DNA of 64,000 nt from positions 992,001-1,056,000 of the forward strand of contig NZ_CP136708.1 of NCBI RefSeq assembly GCF_032925565.1. The letters run 5' to 3'. Made by a program: the position numbers and the translations under genes. A model generated the notes under the pieces. It was not told the DNA's origin. It ran no database searches and saw only the letters and a program-made list of their open reading frames with translations. This document shows, piece after piece, positions 56,297-64,000 of the stretch. Origin of the DNA: Alteromonas sp. CI.11.F.A3 (GTDB lineage: Bacteria; Pseudomonadota; Gammaproteobacteria; Enterobacterales; Alteromonadaceae). Position 1 is the stretch's first letter, and every line of letters begins with the position of its first letter.

Positions 56297-56877
56297 CTGA
56301 ATCTGAGAGCGCTATTGCAACCGCTTTAGTGAAAGGGATTTTAGCGGGTGATGCTGCCGCAGAATTACAAATGATAGAGCGATATAAAAGGGGGTTACGT
56401 TTTGTGCTTCGGCGAAAGTGTCACGACCTTGATTTGACCGCAGATATTAGTCAAGAAACGTGGCGTATCGTTATTGAACGTATTCGAAATAATGAGCTAC
56501 GTGAACCAGCAAAGTTGTCAGCGTTTATTCTTCAGACGGCCAAAAATCAGCTACTGATGCATTTTAGAAAAAGTGACGTTAAGCGCCAACAAACGGGTAT
56601 GGGGGAAGCGTTGGAGTCTGAGTATTCCGCTCCGTTGACACAATCGCCCGAGGATGCGCTAGAACGACATAATTTAGGTTTGCTTGTTCAAACGGTTATC
56701 AAAGAACTGAATACCTCGAGAGATAGAGAATTACTCCATCGTTACTATATACATGAACAAGATAAGCAGATGATTTGTAATGAGCTAAATGTAAACGCTA
56801 AAAATTTCGACAATGTGCTTTATCGCTGTAAACAGCGTTTTAAAACGCTGTGGTTAGCGGTAATGGAAGATAACTGA
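56293..56877 (+). CDS. ECF-type RNA polymerase sigma factor
   Basis: The 194-residue protein shows sigma region 2 (about 25-95), seen as ADISQETWRIVIERI and AFILQTAKNQLLMHFRK. Region 4 (about 130-190) has the helix-turn-helix IHEQDKQMICNELNVNAKNFDNVLYRCKQRF in pieces. It overlaps the CHAT gene by ATGA, so the two are translated together. A membrane anti-sigma-like protein follows. It should direct transcription in response to an envelope signal. Its target promoters are unknown; autoregulation of this operon is the first guess. Confidence 0.9.
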   Translation: MTESESAIATALVKGILAGDAAAELQMIERYKRGLRFVLRRKCHDLDLTADISQETWRIVIERIRNNELREPAKLSAFILQTAKNQLLMHFRKSDVKRQQTGMGEALESEYSAPLTQSPEDALERHNLGLLVQTVIKELNTSRDRELLHRYYIHEQDKQMICNELNVNAKNFDNVLYRCKQRFKTLWLAVMEDN

Positions 56878-56990
56878 TATGAATTTCACTGAGAGGTTTA
56901 GCCTAGTTAGTGCACAAGAAGTTAGTACACAAGAGCATAGGCATTTCACAAACAATAGAACCAGAGTACTTATGGTTAGGAGTTTGCGTA

Positions 56991-57617
56991 GTGAAGCAAG
57001 ATGAAAGAATAGAACGGTATGTGCTAGGTAGAATGACACCGAGTGAAGAAGCGGAGTTTGAAGCTTACTTTTTGTCTAACCAAGCGTGTTTAGATCAACT
57101 AGAGCTTACAGAGCGCTTGTACAAAGGAATGCAAGCAAACAGTGTTGAGAAAATAACGCCTATGCAAAAAAAATCTCGAATGTGGAAGCAGCCTATACCA
57201 CTTTGGGCCGCGGCAGCTGCAATGATTCTCGTTTTGTTAATGCCTACGCCGTTCAATACCTCTCAGCGCTTAGCACCCAACCCCGATTTAAATGTTTATC
57301 GCTTAGAAATGGCTAATGTTCGAGCTTCAGAATTTGATGCGGTTAAGGTGACTCAATCGGACAGCCAGCTCGTGTTTGCAATCTACGTTGATACTGAAAT
57401 ACCTGAATTTGATTATCCCAGTTATGGGTTCACGTTAACTAATCAAAAAGGAGAGCAAATGTTCACGACAAGCGCTTTACATTTAACCTCTACAAGCGAA
57501 ATTTTCATCAACATGGGATTACAGCACGTCGAATCAGGAGTATACGATTTTGAAGTGTTGGGCTACAACGATATGACAAAAACACCACTGCATAGTGGAT
57601 TAATACAATTTAATTAG
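56991..57617 (+). CDS. Single-pass membrane anti-sigma-like protein
   Basis: The GTG at 56991, preceded by AGGAG at good spacing, gives 208 residues starting at the Lys-Gln-Asp-Glu-Arg-Ile segment; an upstream ATG at 56910 adds an unlikely tail. The N-terminal cytoplasmic part (IERYVLGRMTPSEEAEFEAY) resembles the helical sigma-binding segment of zinc-less anti-sigma factors. A membrane helix (about 69-85, PLWAAAAAMILVLLMP) and a periplasmic beta-rich domain of about 110 residues follow. It lies downstream of the sigma factor and probably restrains it. Release by proteolysis is an inference. Confidence 0.75.
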   Translation: MKQDERIERYVLGRMTPSEEAEFEAYFLSNQACLDQLELTERLYKGMQANSVEKITPMQKKSRMWKQPIPLWAAAAAMILVLLMPTPFNTSQRLAPNPDLNVYRLEMANVRASEFDAVKVTQSDSQLVFAIYVDTEIPEFDYPSYGFTLTNQKGEQMFTTSALHLTSTSEIFINMGLQHVESGVYDFEVLGYNDMTKTPLHSGLIQFN

Positions 57618-57640
57618 TCAATGACTAGGAGCGGACCCTA

Positions 57641-58333
57641 ATGACTTTATTCAAAAAAATGGTATCAAGTGTAGGACTGACATTATTACTTTTAACATTA
57701 CTTGGCTGTTCGCATGACAGTGAAAAGTGCGACGACAAAGACGCTGAGTGCATGCTATCGAAAGTTACAGCTAGCTATACAATTAAATTTTTAGGTACTA
57801 ACGATGTTTCACCTTCTGAAAACTTCGCTTTTCAGAGTCAAGATGGAAAGGCGTTAGGTGCTATGATCTTGGATAAAAAGAACGAAGCTGAAAAAATCGA
57901 AGAGGATTGTAGTTTAAAAGAAGCACTTAATAACAAACCTCAGCCATACATAAATGTAGAACTTGATTCCCCAAAATTACTGGAGCATTTTGAGGCCGAC
58001 TACATAAGTTACGATGGTAATTGCTATGAAATTTTAGAAAATGACGGAAACATTACGGCTCTTCATATACCAGTATTAGATAACCCTAGCCATGAAACAG
58101 AAAGCAGTAATATAACGGGAGGCCTTCCCCATTCCATGCATATGTATATCTATCGCACAAAAAGTGAAAACGTGATGACGTATCGTGTTTTTCACAAAGG
58201 AGAGCAATTTAGTAACAACGGAGCTCATAATCACGATGGTGATGGTTCCCACTCGCACGATAAAGGGACATTTGAAGTTCAGAATCACAATACTACTCAT
58301 GGCGGAGGCATAGGTACCGCAACCGCGAACTAG
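57641..58333 (+). CDS. Lipoprotein with His-rich C-terminus
   Basis: The 230-residue protein has a lipoprotein signal with lipobox LLGC (Cys about 23). The mature part starts with a Cys-containing acidic segment (KCDDKDAECM). The last 45 residues hold about ten His with Asp, Ser and Gly, for example NNGAHNHDGDGSHSHDKG. That suggests binding of divalent metal. No family is recognised. It is the last gene of the CHAT/sigma/anti-sigma unit, 23 bases after the anti-sigma-like gene and before a terminator. Confidence 0.75.
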   Translation: MTLFKKMVSSVGLTLLLLTLLGCSHDSEKCDDKDAECMLSKVTASYTIKFLGTNDVSPSENFAFQSQDGKALGAMILDKKNEAEKIEEDCSLKEALNNKPQPYINVELDSPKLLEHFEADYISYDGNCYEILENDGNITALHIPVLDNPSHETESSNITGGLPHSMHMYIYRTKSENVMTYRVFHKGEQFSNNGAHNHDGDGSHSHDKGTFEVQNHNTTHGGGIGTATAN

Positions 58334-58360
58334 TTAGCTGTATTCTTACTTTGTAGTTGC

Positions 58361-58405
58361 GCTGGGCTAGAAGTTAAGCCTAGCTCAGCTTAATCCTCTT
58401 TTTAT
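58361..58405 (+). terminator. Terminator after the His-rich lipoprotein
   Basis: GCTGGGCTAG pairs with CTAGCTCAGC across nine bases and is followed by TTAATCCTCTTTTTATT. It separates the CHAT unit from the following three-gene unit. Confidence 0.8.
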
Positions 58406-58522
58406 TATCCCGCCATTTGTATTGTCTCTCCCCTAAAAAATAAAAGTATTATTTAGGTGAGAGAATTATCAACGTGCATGCACTGCTCCTATATACCAAT
58501 AAAAATGGATTGTGAGGGCAAC

Positions 58523-60694
58523 ATGAACGTGATTAATTCCGATTGCTATGCCAAATTTGGCAAGTCATTGAACCGATATAAAACCGCAAGTCGATTATCC
58601 TCAGTGTGTATTTTGGCAAGCTCTCTGTTTGGCTGTACTACTTTTCCTTATGTTGAAGATCCTCGCCCCGAATTCATAAGAGCGTGCACGATGTGTGAGT
58701 CAAGCGAAGTAGAGCTTCAGCGGGCAATGGCTTACGTCGATTACACTTACGACGGCTACCGCAGAAAGCTTTTAGAAGATGCAAAGCAAAGCCAAGATCT
58801 AAGCCAAGGCCTGATTGCTCTTGGCACAGTAACATTGGGTTTAGCAGCATTCGAGGCCAATATTGATACGTTCAAAGCGGCGGGGTTGCTCGGAGGAGGC
58901 GCCTATCATCTAGGTACGGCAAATGAAAATGTTGGCAGGCGTTCACAGTATATTGCTGGTATGCGAGCAATGGTGTGCATAAAAGATATTGTTAGCCCTA
59001 TGGCGGGAATTACTAGTAATTATGAGCATATTCAAAAAAATGCCGAACGGCTTCGTAGCGCAATGGACGAGTACGCCATAGCGGCTGGAGACTTGACCAA
59101 TAACATGAACCAACTCTTTCTTTATGATGACACCACCAAAAGTTTAAAAGCGGCAGCCCAAGCACAGCTAAAGGTGGTAGACAGCGACAGAGAACGGGCC
59201 GCACAGTTACTTCAAAGCACCAACACCTTGCTTGCAAAGTCTTCCACGATTGGGCCTAGGGTATTTGCGCAAGTGGATAACATTCGTGTCGCCGTTGACG
59301 AAGCCTTAACGTCAACATTGGCGAGTACAGATAATATCAGTTCTCATATCGCGTTATTGAGTGATTACGCACAGTATTTTACGCCTGGGCTAGACTTTGC
59401 TCAAATACTACAAACCACACTCGCTAGTGCGGGCAGCCCTGCTACCGATAAGCAGATGACTGATATTATTCAGCAGTCATTGAATAATCTTGATAAAGAC
59501 TCAAAAGGAAACGCTGAGAACGTTAAAAATGCGATTATAGGCGTTTACGAAAAAGTTATTTCTAACATCAGTGCTGCCATGGGAGAGATACAAGCGAAGC
59601 GTCAAATTATGTTGGCAAGAGCCAGCGAATTAAATGGTTTATTGGCGATGCCCCTCAACTTAAATGAAACTACTTTTAAATCTTGTGGCGCCCTTACTGA
59701 TAATATTACTACTCAGCTAAAACTCGATCATTCCTCATTAGAATTCACACAGGGCACTATTCAAACGGCCACTGTTGAAGTATCTGGTGGAACGAAGCCT
59801 TATACCGCACAGTTGACTAGAACACCTAACTCCTCGGTAAATGTTGCGACGGTGGCAAGAGGCTCAGGCATTATCGTTACGCTTACTAGCGAGGCAAAAG
59901 CGGGTGAAGTCTTTACGATTAAAGTGAAAGATAGCAGTACTCAGCACGCCATTATTAATGTATCGATTAAAGAGCCGGTTAAAAATAAGACAGCGAATAA
60001 TAAAGGGGCGGCGAACGATGTAGAGATAACACAAGCCGCGTTGAAAAACTGCGAAAACAGCAAAACTAATATGTGGAATGAAACCTTCGGTGTTATTGGC
60101 TACCCGGTAATGGGAACACATGCGAATGGTATTGTTTTGGAAAACCCAGCGTTATTAGGAAGCACTATATCAGGAGAAATAGCGCTTGCCGGTCAGTTTT
60201 CTCTCCCCCCTGAAGCGAGGAATATAGAGGCGGTAAAAAGCGCATTGCTCGCGAAGCTCGCCACCGACCCTCTACTAAAAAGTCTACATTGTAAAAACAT
60301 TACCAGTAACGAGAAGCTAACGCCTCATGCAAGCTTAGCAAATGCCTTGAGCTCAACACCAGATGTTTGCAAAGCCGATGACGATGTAGGAAGGCTAAAA
60401 TGTGCATTACGCACGCCAATGGAAGCTGGAGATTGCGGTGATGATTTTACGTTAGCCTACTCGAATTTTAGTCAGGGCATACTGACCGTAACACTGCGTG
60501 ACCTAGATTCAATTTGCCCAACACTTTATGTAGATAAAGTAGATGATTTAGTGGCTCAAGCAAAAGTGACGATTAACAAATCACTTAAGCGGTTTACAGG
60601 GGGGAATACATTAAAATACAGCGATTTGAAGTTCAGTAATTATGAGGAAATAAAAGCCAAAATTGACGGTTTACAAGAGGGGAAAGTGCAATGA
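58523..60694 (+). CDS. Large lipoprotein of unknown function
   Basis: The ATG at 58523, preceded by GAGGG, is preferred over an upstream frame start at 58457. It gives 723 residues with a lipobox LFGC near residue 38. The N-terminal 400 residues are mostly helical, with long Ala/Gln/Asn/Ser-rich segments that could form an elongated bundle. Residues of about 430-500 look like an Ig-like or cadherin-like beta domain (TATVEVSGGTKPYTAQLTR). The C-terminal part is alpha/beta with several Cys. I do not recognise the family. Its stop overlaps the start of the trypsin-like protease gene (ATGA), so the two are coupled. Confidence 0.75.
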   Translation: MNVINSDCYAKFGKSLNRYKTASRLSSVCILASSLFGCTTFPYVEDPRPEFIRACTMCESSEVELQRAMAYVDYTYDGYRRKLLEDAKQSQDLSQGLIALGTVTLGLAAFEANIDTFKAAGLLGGGAYHLGTANENVGRRSQYIAGMRAMVCIKDIVSPMAGITSNYEHIQKNAERLRSAMDEYAIAAGDLTNNMNQLFLYDDTTKSLKAAAQAQLKVVDSDRERAAQLLQSTNTLLAKSSTIGPRVFAQVDNIRVAVDEALTSTLASTDNISSHIALLSDYAQYFTPGLDFAQILQTTLASAGSPATDKQMTDIIQQSLNNLDKDSKGNAENVKNAIIGVYEKVISNISAAMGEIQAKRQIMLARASELNGLLAMPLNLNETTFKSCGALTDNITTQLKLDHSSLEFTQGTIQTATVEVSGGTKPYTAQLTRTPNSSVNVATVARGSGIIVTLTSEAKAGEVFTIKVKDSSTQHAIINVSIKEPVKNKTANNKGAANDVEITQAALKNCENSKTNMWNETFGVIGYPVMGTHANGIVLENPALLGSTISGEIALAGQFSLPPEARNIEAVKSALLAKLATDPLLKSLHCKNITSNEKLTPHASLANALSSTPDVCKADDDVGRLKCALRTPMEAGDCGDDFTLAYSNFSQGILTVTLRDLDSICPTLYVDKVDDLVAQAKVTINKSLKRFTGGNTLKYSDLKFSNYEEIKAKIDGLQEGKVQ

Positions 60695-61377
60695 GTTATA
60701 TAAAAGTCATTGATACTAAAAAGTCAAAATACGACCAAGGCAGTGCGGTTGCATTAATACGCCGTACCCGAAAAAACCTATCCGTTGAGCACTATCTTGT
60801 AAGTTGTTTTCATCTATTTGGATTATTAGCGAAAAACGCAAAGCAGCCTTGTCAACAGGCCGTCATTGAGCATGACGGAAAAGTTATTGCGCATTATAAC
60901 GATATTTGCGGAAGTATCGCCCCGCTAGGTACTGATACATGGAGCTTCGATGTGGCGTTTGCCAAAGTAGAGCCAAAGAACCTCAAACTTGTACGTAACG
61001 CTATTCCCGGTCCAGTACCAACAAAAATTTTGTATTACATGGATGAATTACCAAAGACCGCCATCATGCATAGTCCGCGCGCCAAAATCACTCTATCCAA
61101 TGTATGTGCTAAAAGGGGTAACCAACAAATTGTTACCTATGGGCCCGAACTTAGCCGTCTTCAAGCGGTACATCGCCTTATTGCAAGCTACGATGGAGAG
61201 ACAATGGCTGGAGATAGTGGTTCGCCTGTTCTCAGTGAAGATGGAGAAACACTATTGGGCATGCATATCGCTGGGAATGGGAGTAAGGGCTATATGCTTC
61301 CTGCTGTCGATTTTATTCAAAATGCCAACCGGTTTATTCCTAAATTTAATAACGATATTTTATCTTTAGATTTGTGA
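60691..61377 (+). CDS. Trypsin-like (S1-type) serine protease without signal peptide
   Basis: The 228-residue protein has the chymotrypsin-fold triad in order and spacing: His41 in VSCFHLFG, Asp87 in WSFDVAFAKV and Ser176 in GDSGSPV. AGNGSKGYMLPAV forms the late strand. No signal peptide or membrane helix is visible, which is unusual for S1 enzymes and implies cytoplasmic action or activity at the inner face of the membrane. It overlaps the lipoprotein gene by four bases and lies eight bases before a membrane-protein gene. Its substrate is unknown; the membrane protein or the anti-sigma-like protein nearby are possible targets. Confidence 0.85.
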   Translation: MSYIKVIDTKKSKYDQGSAVALIRRTRKNLSVEHYLVSCFHLFGLLAKNAKQPCQQAVIEHDGKVIAHYNDICGSIAPLGTDTWSFDVAFAKVEPKNLKLVRNAIPGPVPTKILYYMDELPKTAIMHSPRAKITLSNVCAKRGNQQIVTYGPELSRLQAVHRLIASYDGETMAGDSGSPVLSEDGETLLGMHIAGNGSKGYMLPAVDFIQNANRFIPKFNNDILSLDL

Positions 61378-61385
61378 GGTGAATT

Positions 61386-62522
61386 ATGGATTATCTTGAT
61401 ACCGCTATAGTGTTGACCTTAGTGATCATTACCGTTGCTGAGTTTTCAGCACTGACTACCGATAAGCTCATGTCTATGATGGGTTCTCGAACCCGTGGCT
61501 ATGACTATTGGTGTGAATGTGTAGTTGAAGAAGTCCGGTTGTCTTTAATACATGATGTCGATTTTACTGCAGCACAAAGCGCACATGTGCTAGAAAAGCT
61601 TAATATCTTAATGGCATATGAGCGTGAAAAGACAAAGCCATATTTAAATAGGTCAGTATTGTTGAATAATATTTTATCGTCAGCCAGTAAAGTATCAGCA
61701 CCAAAAATGGCTGATAAATTAGCGCAAGTATTGCCCGATAGAATAGCAAAATGCGATCACAGTGCCACAAGTCGATTTCGTTTGAGGACTGGCATTAAAG
61801 TGGCTTGTGTTGCCACCATTGTTGCCTTGGCATTAAATATCAGCAGCTTGTCATTGATAAATGAGCTTGAAAATACTGATGCCGAAGATATGACCCGTCT
61901 TCAAAGTCAAATTGAGAGTTTAAACACTAGGCTTGAGGCAGAGGACGACCCGACTAACGCAGGGGCGATAATGATTGAGTTAAGAAGTAGGTTAAATCAA
62001 CGCTCCGATTTAGAGAGTAAAACATTTTCAGTTGGACCCATAGCGCCAAGTATAAATCGAATGTCTATTGAATGGATTTTTGGCTGTGTGTTGACGGGAT
62101 TGCTCGCTGGATTAGGTGCGCCATTTTGGCGTCAACAATTAAGTAGGCTAATGACGCTGAAAGACCTTAAAGAGCAAGTTTCAGTAGATAAATCGGCGGA
62201 GGGTAATGATGGCGAGGCGCCAGAGAATCAATGGGGGGACGCCTCAGTTAATGAATCTGCAACCAAAGACTCCGCAATAAATGTACCTTCCGGTGTCACC
62301 GGAAAATTTATTCCAACAAATATAAGTTGGGATCCTTTAAGCAATCAAATTGACTTGGACGTCATTGCACAAGGGAAGCCAGAGCGCGTATACACGCCGG
62401 AAGAATTAATGCATACATTACGTTTAAGATTGGCCCCTCAATATAAAACAAATCTTGCTGCGGTAAATATAAGACCAGAATCACTGAAGAAATTGGCGAA
62501 CAGTTTTTTTTCCAGTAACTAA
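61386..62522 (+). CDS. Three-helix membrane protein with coiled coil
   Basis: The 378-residue protein has membrane helices at about 6-24, 135-156 and 228-247. A coiled-coil segment lies between the last two (about 158-205, rich in Leu/Glu/Asn), and a soluble C-terminal region of about 125 residues ends EELMHTLRLRLAPQYKTNL and LANSFFSSN. No family is recognised. It begins eight bases after the serine protease gene, so a membrane platform for that protease is a reasonable inference. Confidence 0.75.
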   Translation: MDYLDTAIVLTLVIITVAEFSALTTDKLMSMMGSRTRGYDYWCECVVEEVRLSLIHDVDFTAAQSAHVLEKLNILMAYEREKTKPYLNRSVLLNNILSSASKVSAPKMADKLAQVLPDRIAKCDHSATSRFRLRTGIKVACVATIVALALNISSLSLINELENTDAEDMTRLQSQIESLNTRLEAEDDPTNAGAIMIELRSRLNQRSDLESKTFSVGPIAPSINRMSIEWIFGCVLTGLLAGLGAPFWRQQLSRLMTLKDLKEQVSVDKSAEGNDGEAPENQWGDASVNESATKDSAINVPSGVTGKFIPTNISWDPLSNQIDLDVIAQGKPERVYTPEELMHTLRLRLAPQYKTNLAAVNIRPESLKKLANSFFSSN

Positions 62523-62562
62523 AGTGGGGTTACTGCATAGACTGCTTCATTTAAACATGAAG

Positions 62563-62631
62563 GTTGCGCACCTTTGAAGTTCGCCACTAATGTGTCTTGA
62601 TGGCGAGTGGTGATTAATTCAAAGGTGCAAC
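62563..62631. repeat. Long imperfect inverted repeat between convergent genes
   Basis: GCACCTTTGAA (62568-62578) and TTCAAAGGTGC (62618-62628) form a perfect 11-base outer stem. An inner CGCCA (62582-62586) pairs with TGGCG (62601-62605). The element lies between the convergent membrane-protein and RidA genes and may end both transcripts, though there is no long T tail. Confidence 0.6.
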
Positions 62632-62655
62632 GCAGCCTTGAATAAGCGCTATGGC

Positions 62656-63012
62656 CTATTCACACTTCTCAGCCGCGACTACCGTTATTTCAACCAACAA
62701 AGCTTCACGAGCCATGTTAGCGGTAACGCAAGCGCGAGCTGGGGCATGTCCTTCTGGTACCCAGTTATCCCAAACGGCGTTCATCTCGGCAAAGTATTCC
62801 ATGCTTTTGATGTAAATAGTGGCTGATAGGATATGCGCTTTATCGCTACCCGCTTGTGCTAGCAAGGTATCTACTTTATCTAACATAGTTTGGGTTTGTT
62901 CAGTAATACCTTGGGTTGCATCTGCGCACACTTGGCCGCATAAATAAATAGTGCCGTTATGTTTTACTATACGGCTCATACGCTGTTTTGTTTCTATTCG
63001 CTCTATGGTCAT
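62656..63012 (-). CDS. RidA/YjgF-family enamine/imine deaminase-like protein
   Basis: The 118-residue protein matches the RidA family in length and motifs. It shows [58 protein letters not shown] and [22 protein letters not shown], with the conserved Arg in PARACV. RidA proteins hydrolyse reactive enamines or imines made by PLP enzymes and form trimers in the cytoplasm. It is 41 bases downstream of the ADP-ribosylglycohydrolase gene on the same strand and probably co-transcribed. Confidence 0.92.
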   Translation of the reverse strand: MTIERIETKQRMSRIVKHNGTIYLCGQVCADATQGITEQTQTMLDKVDTLLAQAGSDKAHILSATIYIKSMEYFAEMNAVWDNWVPEGHAPARACVTANMAREALLVEITVVAAEKCE

Positions 63013-63053
63013 TGCTAAGGTGTCCGTGCTTTAAATCTAAAAGTTTAAATGGT

Positions 63054-64000
63054 TTAATTCTCATTTCTACAAGCTTGCTGAATTTCATGCTCTATTTCTT
63101 TTGCATCAGCAAGTTGTTCAAACATGTCGCGAATTGGTGCGCCTTCAATCAAACCCATGAGTGTACCTAATACAAAACCACGGTGCACGTTATCCCCTCC
63201 TACATTGGCGTTAGCGGTGAGTGCTTTTTTTCCATCGGCTATGTAGCGGTAGGCAAAATACAGCACACTGGGCCATGCATCAGAAATGTAGCAGGCGGGA
63301 GAGAATTGACGGCCCACTATTTCGATATCACTTTTATTCTTGGCGATCAGCTTTGCCAAAGACAGGTGGCTCCCTCGCAAGGCAATATCTTCAAGTATGT
63401 CTTGAGGAGATTCATTCGTGCGATAGAGCAATCGATACAGCAGCTCGACATAATAGTCACACACTACACCAAGCTCGTCACTGGGGTGAGTTAAAAACAA
63501 ATGGTTTCTGCATAGGTTTTGAATATCATTCAGGTCATCACCTTTTAACGCGCAACTTAGGGCTAAAGGCCCAATGGTAACAAGGCCACCTATAGATGCC
63601 GTATCGTGGGTAACTGCGGCGCATTTGTCGGCAGGTTTACCGTCCACTAGATTTGCAAAAAAGCCCCTATGATACGATTCCGCGTAGGTATCTGGGTGGG
63701 CGGGCTTGTCTGCACACACCAGCTTGATGTACCCATCTAAAAAAGCAGCTTGTTGATAGTGCGGTACTGAAGCGTTAAGTACCACTCTTGCACAATGAGC
63801 ATTCAGGGTATTTTCACCCGCTTTCATACCCTGATGATAATGCTGGTTAGCACCAGTCCAATATTGTCGTTTACCTTTTAAGATAACATCGCCCACAATG
63901 TCTTTCTTTTCCTGCTTAGATACTTTGGACCTCCCACCTTCGCTGGTGGAATGCAGTGACATTATAGAGGAGGGGTGAAATGACGGTGCGTCTTCGAACT
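63054..64000 (-). CDS. ADP-ribosylglycohydrolase-family protein (5' truncated by window)
   Basis: The frame is open to the right edge of the window. The sequence before the first visible ATG (63962) continues sensibly (FEDAPSFHPSSI), so the true start may lie outside. The visible 302 residues from that ATG carry family features: HQGMKAGENTLNAHCARVVL, THDTASIGGLVTIGPLAL, and the C-terminal GGDNVHRGFVLGTLMGLIEG with the acidic metal-binding Asp. These enzymes remove ADP-ribose from proteins or small molecules using divalent metal. The N-terminal region is unlike DraG, so the substrate is unclear. Confidence 0.82.
   Translation of the reverse strand, partial: FEDAPSFHPSSIMSLHSTSEGGRSKVSKQEKKDIVGDVILKGKRQYWTGANQHYHQGMKAGENTLNAHCARVVLNASVPHYQQAAFLDGYIKLVCADKPAHPDTYAESYHRGFFANLVDGKPADKCAAVTHDTASIGGLVTIGPLALSCALKGDDLNDIQNLCRNHLFLTHPSDELGVVCDYYVELLYRLLYRTNESPQDILEDIALRGSHLSLAKLIAKNKSDIEIVGRQFSPACYISDAWPSVLYFAYRYIADGKKALTANANVGGDNVHRGFVLGTLMGLIEGAPIRDMFEQLADAKEIEHEIQQACRNEN

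Noticed and set aside
1..64000. Transposases, integrases, tRNA-linked attachment sites or prophage genes
   Set aside because: None was seen on either strand, so the island character of the PQQ and CHAT regions rests on gene content only.

Overview
The window looks like chromosome of a marine gammaproteobacterium of the Alteromonadaceae, most likely Alteromonas. This rests on moderate GC, TonB-dependent receptors with long signal peptides, several alginate lyases, and the general look of the proteins. No rRNA, tRNA, CRISPR array, insertion sequence or integrase was seen.

Region 1 (1-12.1 kb) is an alginate-utilisation locus. It holds an MFS transporter, a PL7 lyase, a large PL6-like lipoprotein lyase with repeated Ig-like domains, a TonB-dependent receptor, a PEP-CTERM-like exported protein, a second PL7 lyase (a lipoprotein with an F5/8C carbohydrate-binding domain) and a GntR/FCD regulator. 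Together they suit depolymerisation, import and control of alginate.

Region 2 (12.8-43.4 kb) is a PQQ-dependent alcohol-oxidation island. It contains an alpha/beta hydrolase, a histidine kinase/LuxR regulator pair, an ExaC-like aldehyde dehydrogenase, a NosR-like FMN/Fe-S membrane protein, a FIST protein and a hybrid kinase. On the minus strand follow a LuxR response regulator, a SHOCT protein, a porin, a TonB receptor with an extraordinary Asp-rich stretch, pqqFEDCBA, an M17 aminopeptidase, and an ABC transporter with a beta-propeller protein and a binding protein. On the plus strand are a MoxJ/XoxJ-like binding protein, a quinoprotein alcohol dehydrogenase carrying the DxD signature of lanthanide enzymes, and a cytochrome c. 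Six copies of a palindrome close to TCCTCCTAAAGGAGGA lie in front of the transcription units of this island and nowhere else obvious, which suggests a single regulon. pqqA is split by one extra T in a T run.

Region 3 (43.4-50.5 kb) is a polyol (mannitol/sorbitol type) uptake operon: outer-membrane porin, binding protein, two permeases, ATPase and a HAD phosphatase. With the alginate locus it fits life on brown algae.

Region 4 (50.5-52.9 kb) looks damaged. It has an orphan gene tail, a 5'-truncated histidine kinase, and an M24 peptidase whose first 42 codons are out of frame by one base in an A run.

Region 5 (53.0-62.5 kb) is the least familiar part. An exported TPR-CHAT (caspase-like) protein is translationally coupled to an ECF sigma factor and followed by a membrane anti-sigma-like protein and a His-rich lipoprotein. 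Next comes a second unit with a large lipoprotein, a trypsin-like serine protease with an intact triad but no signal peptide, and a three-helix membrane protein. It may be a protease-linked envelope signalling or defence system.

Region 6 (62.6-64 kb) holds a RidA-family protein and an ADP-ribosylglycohydrolase that runs off the window.
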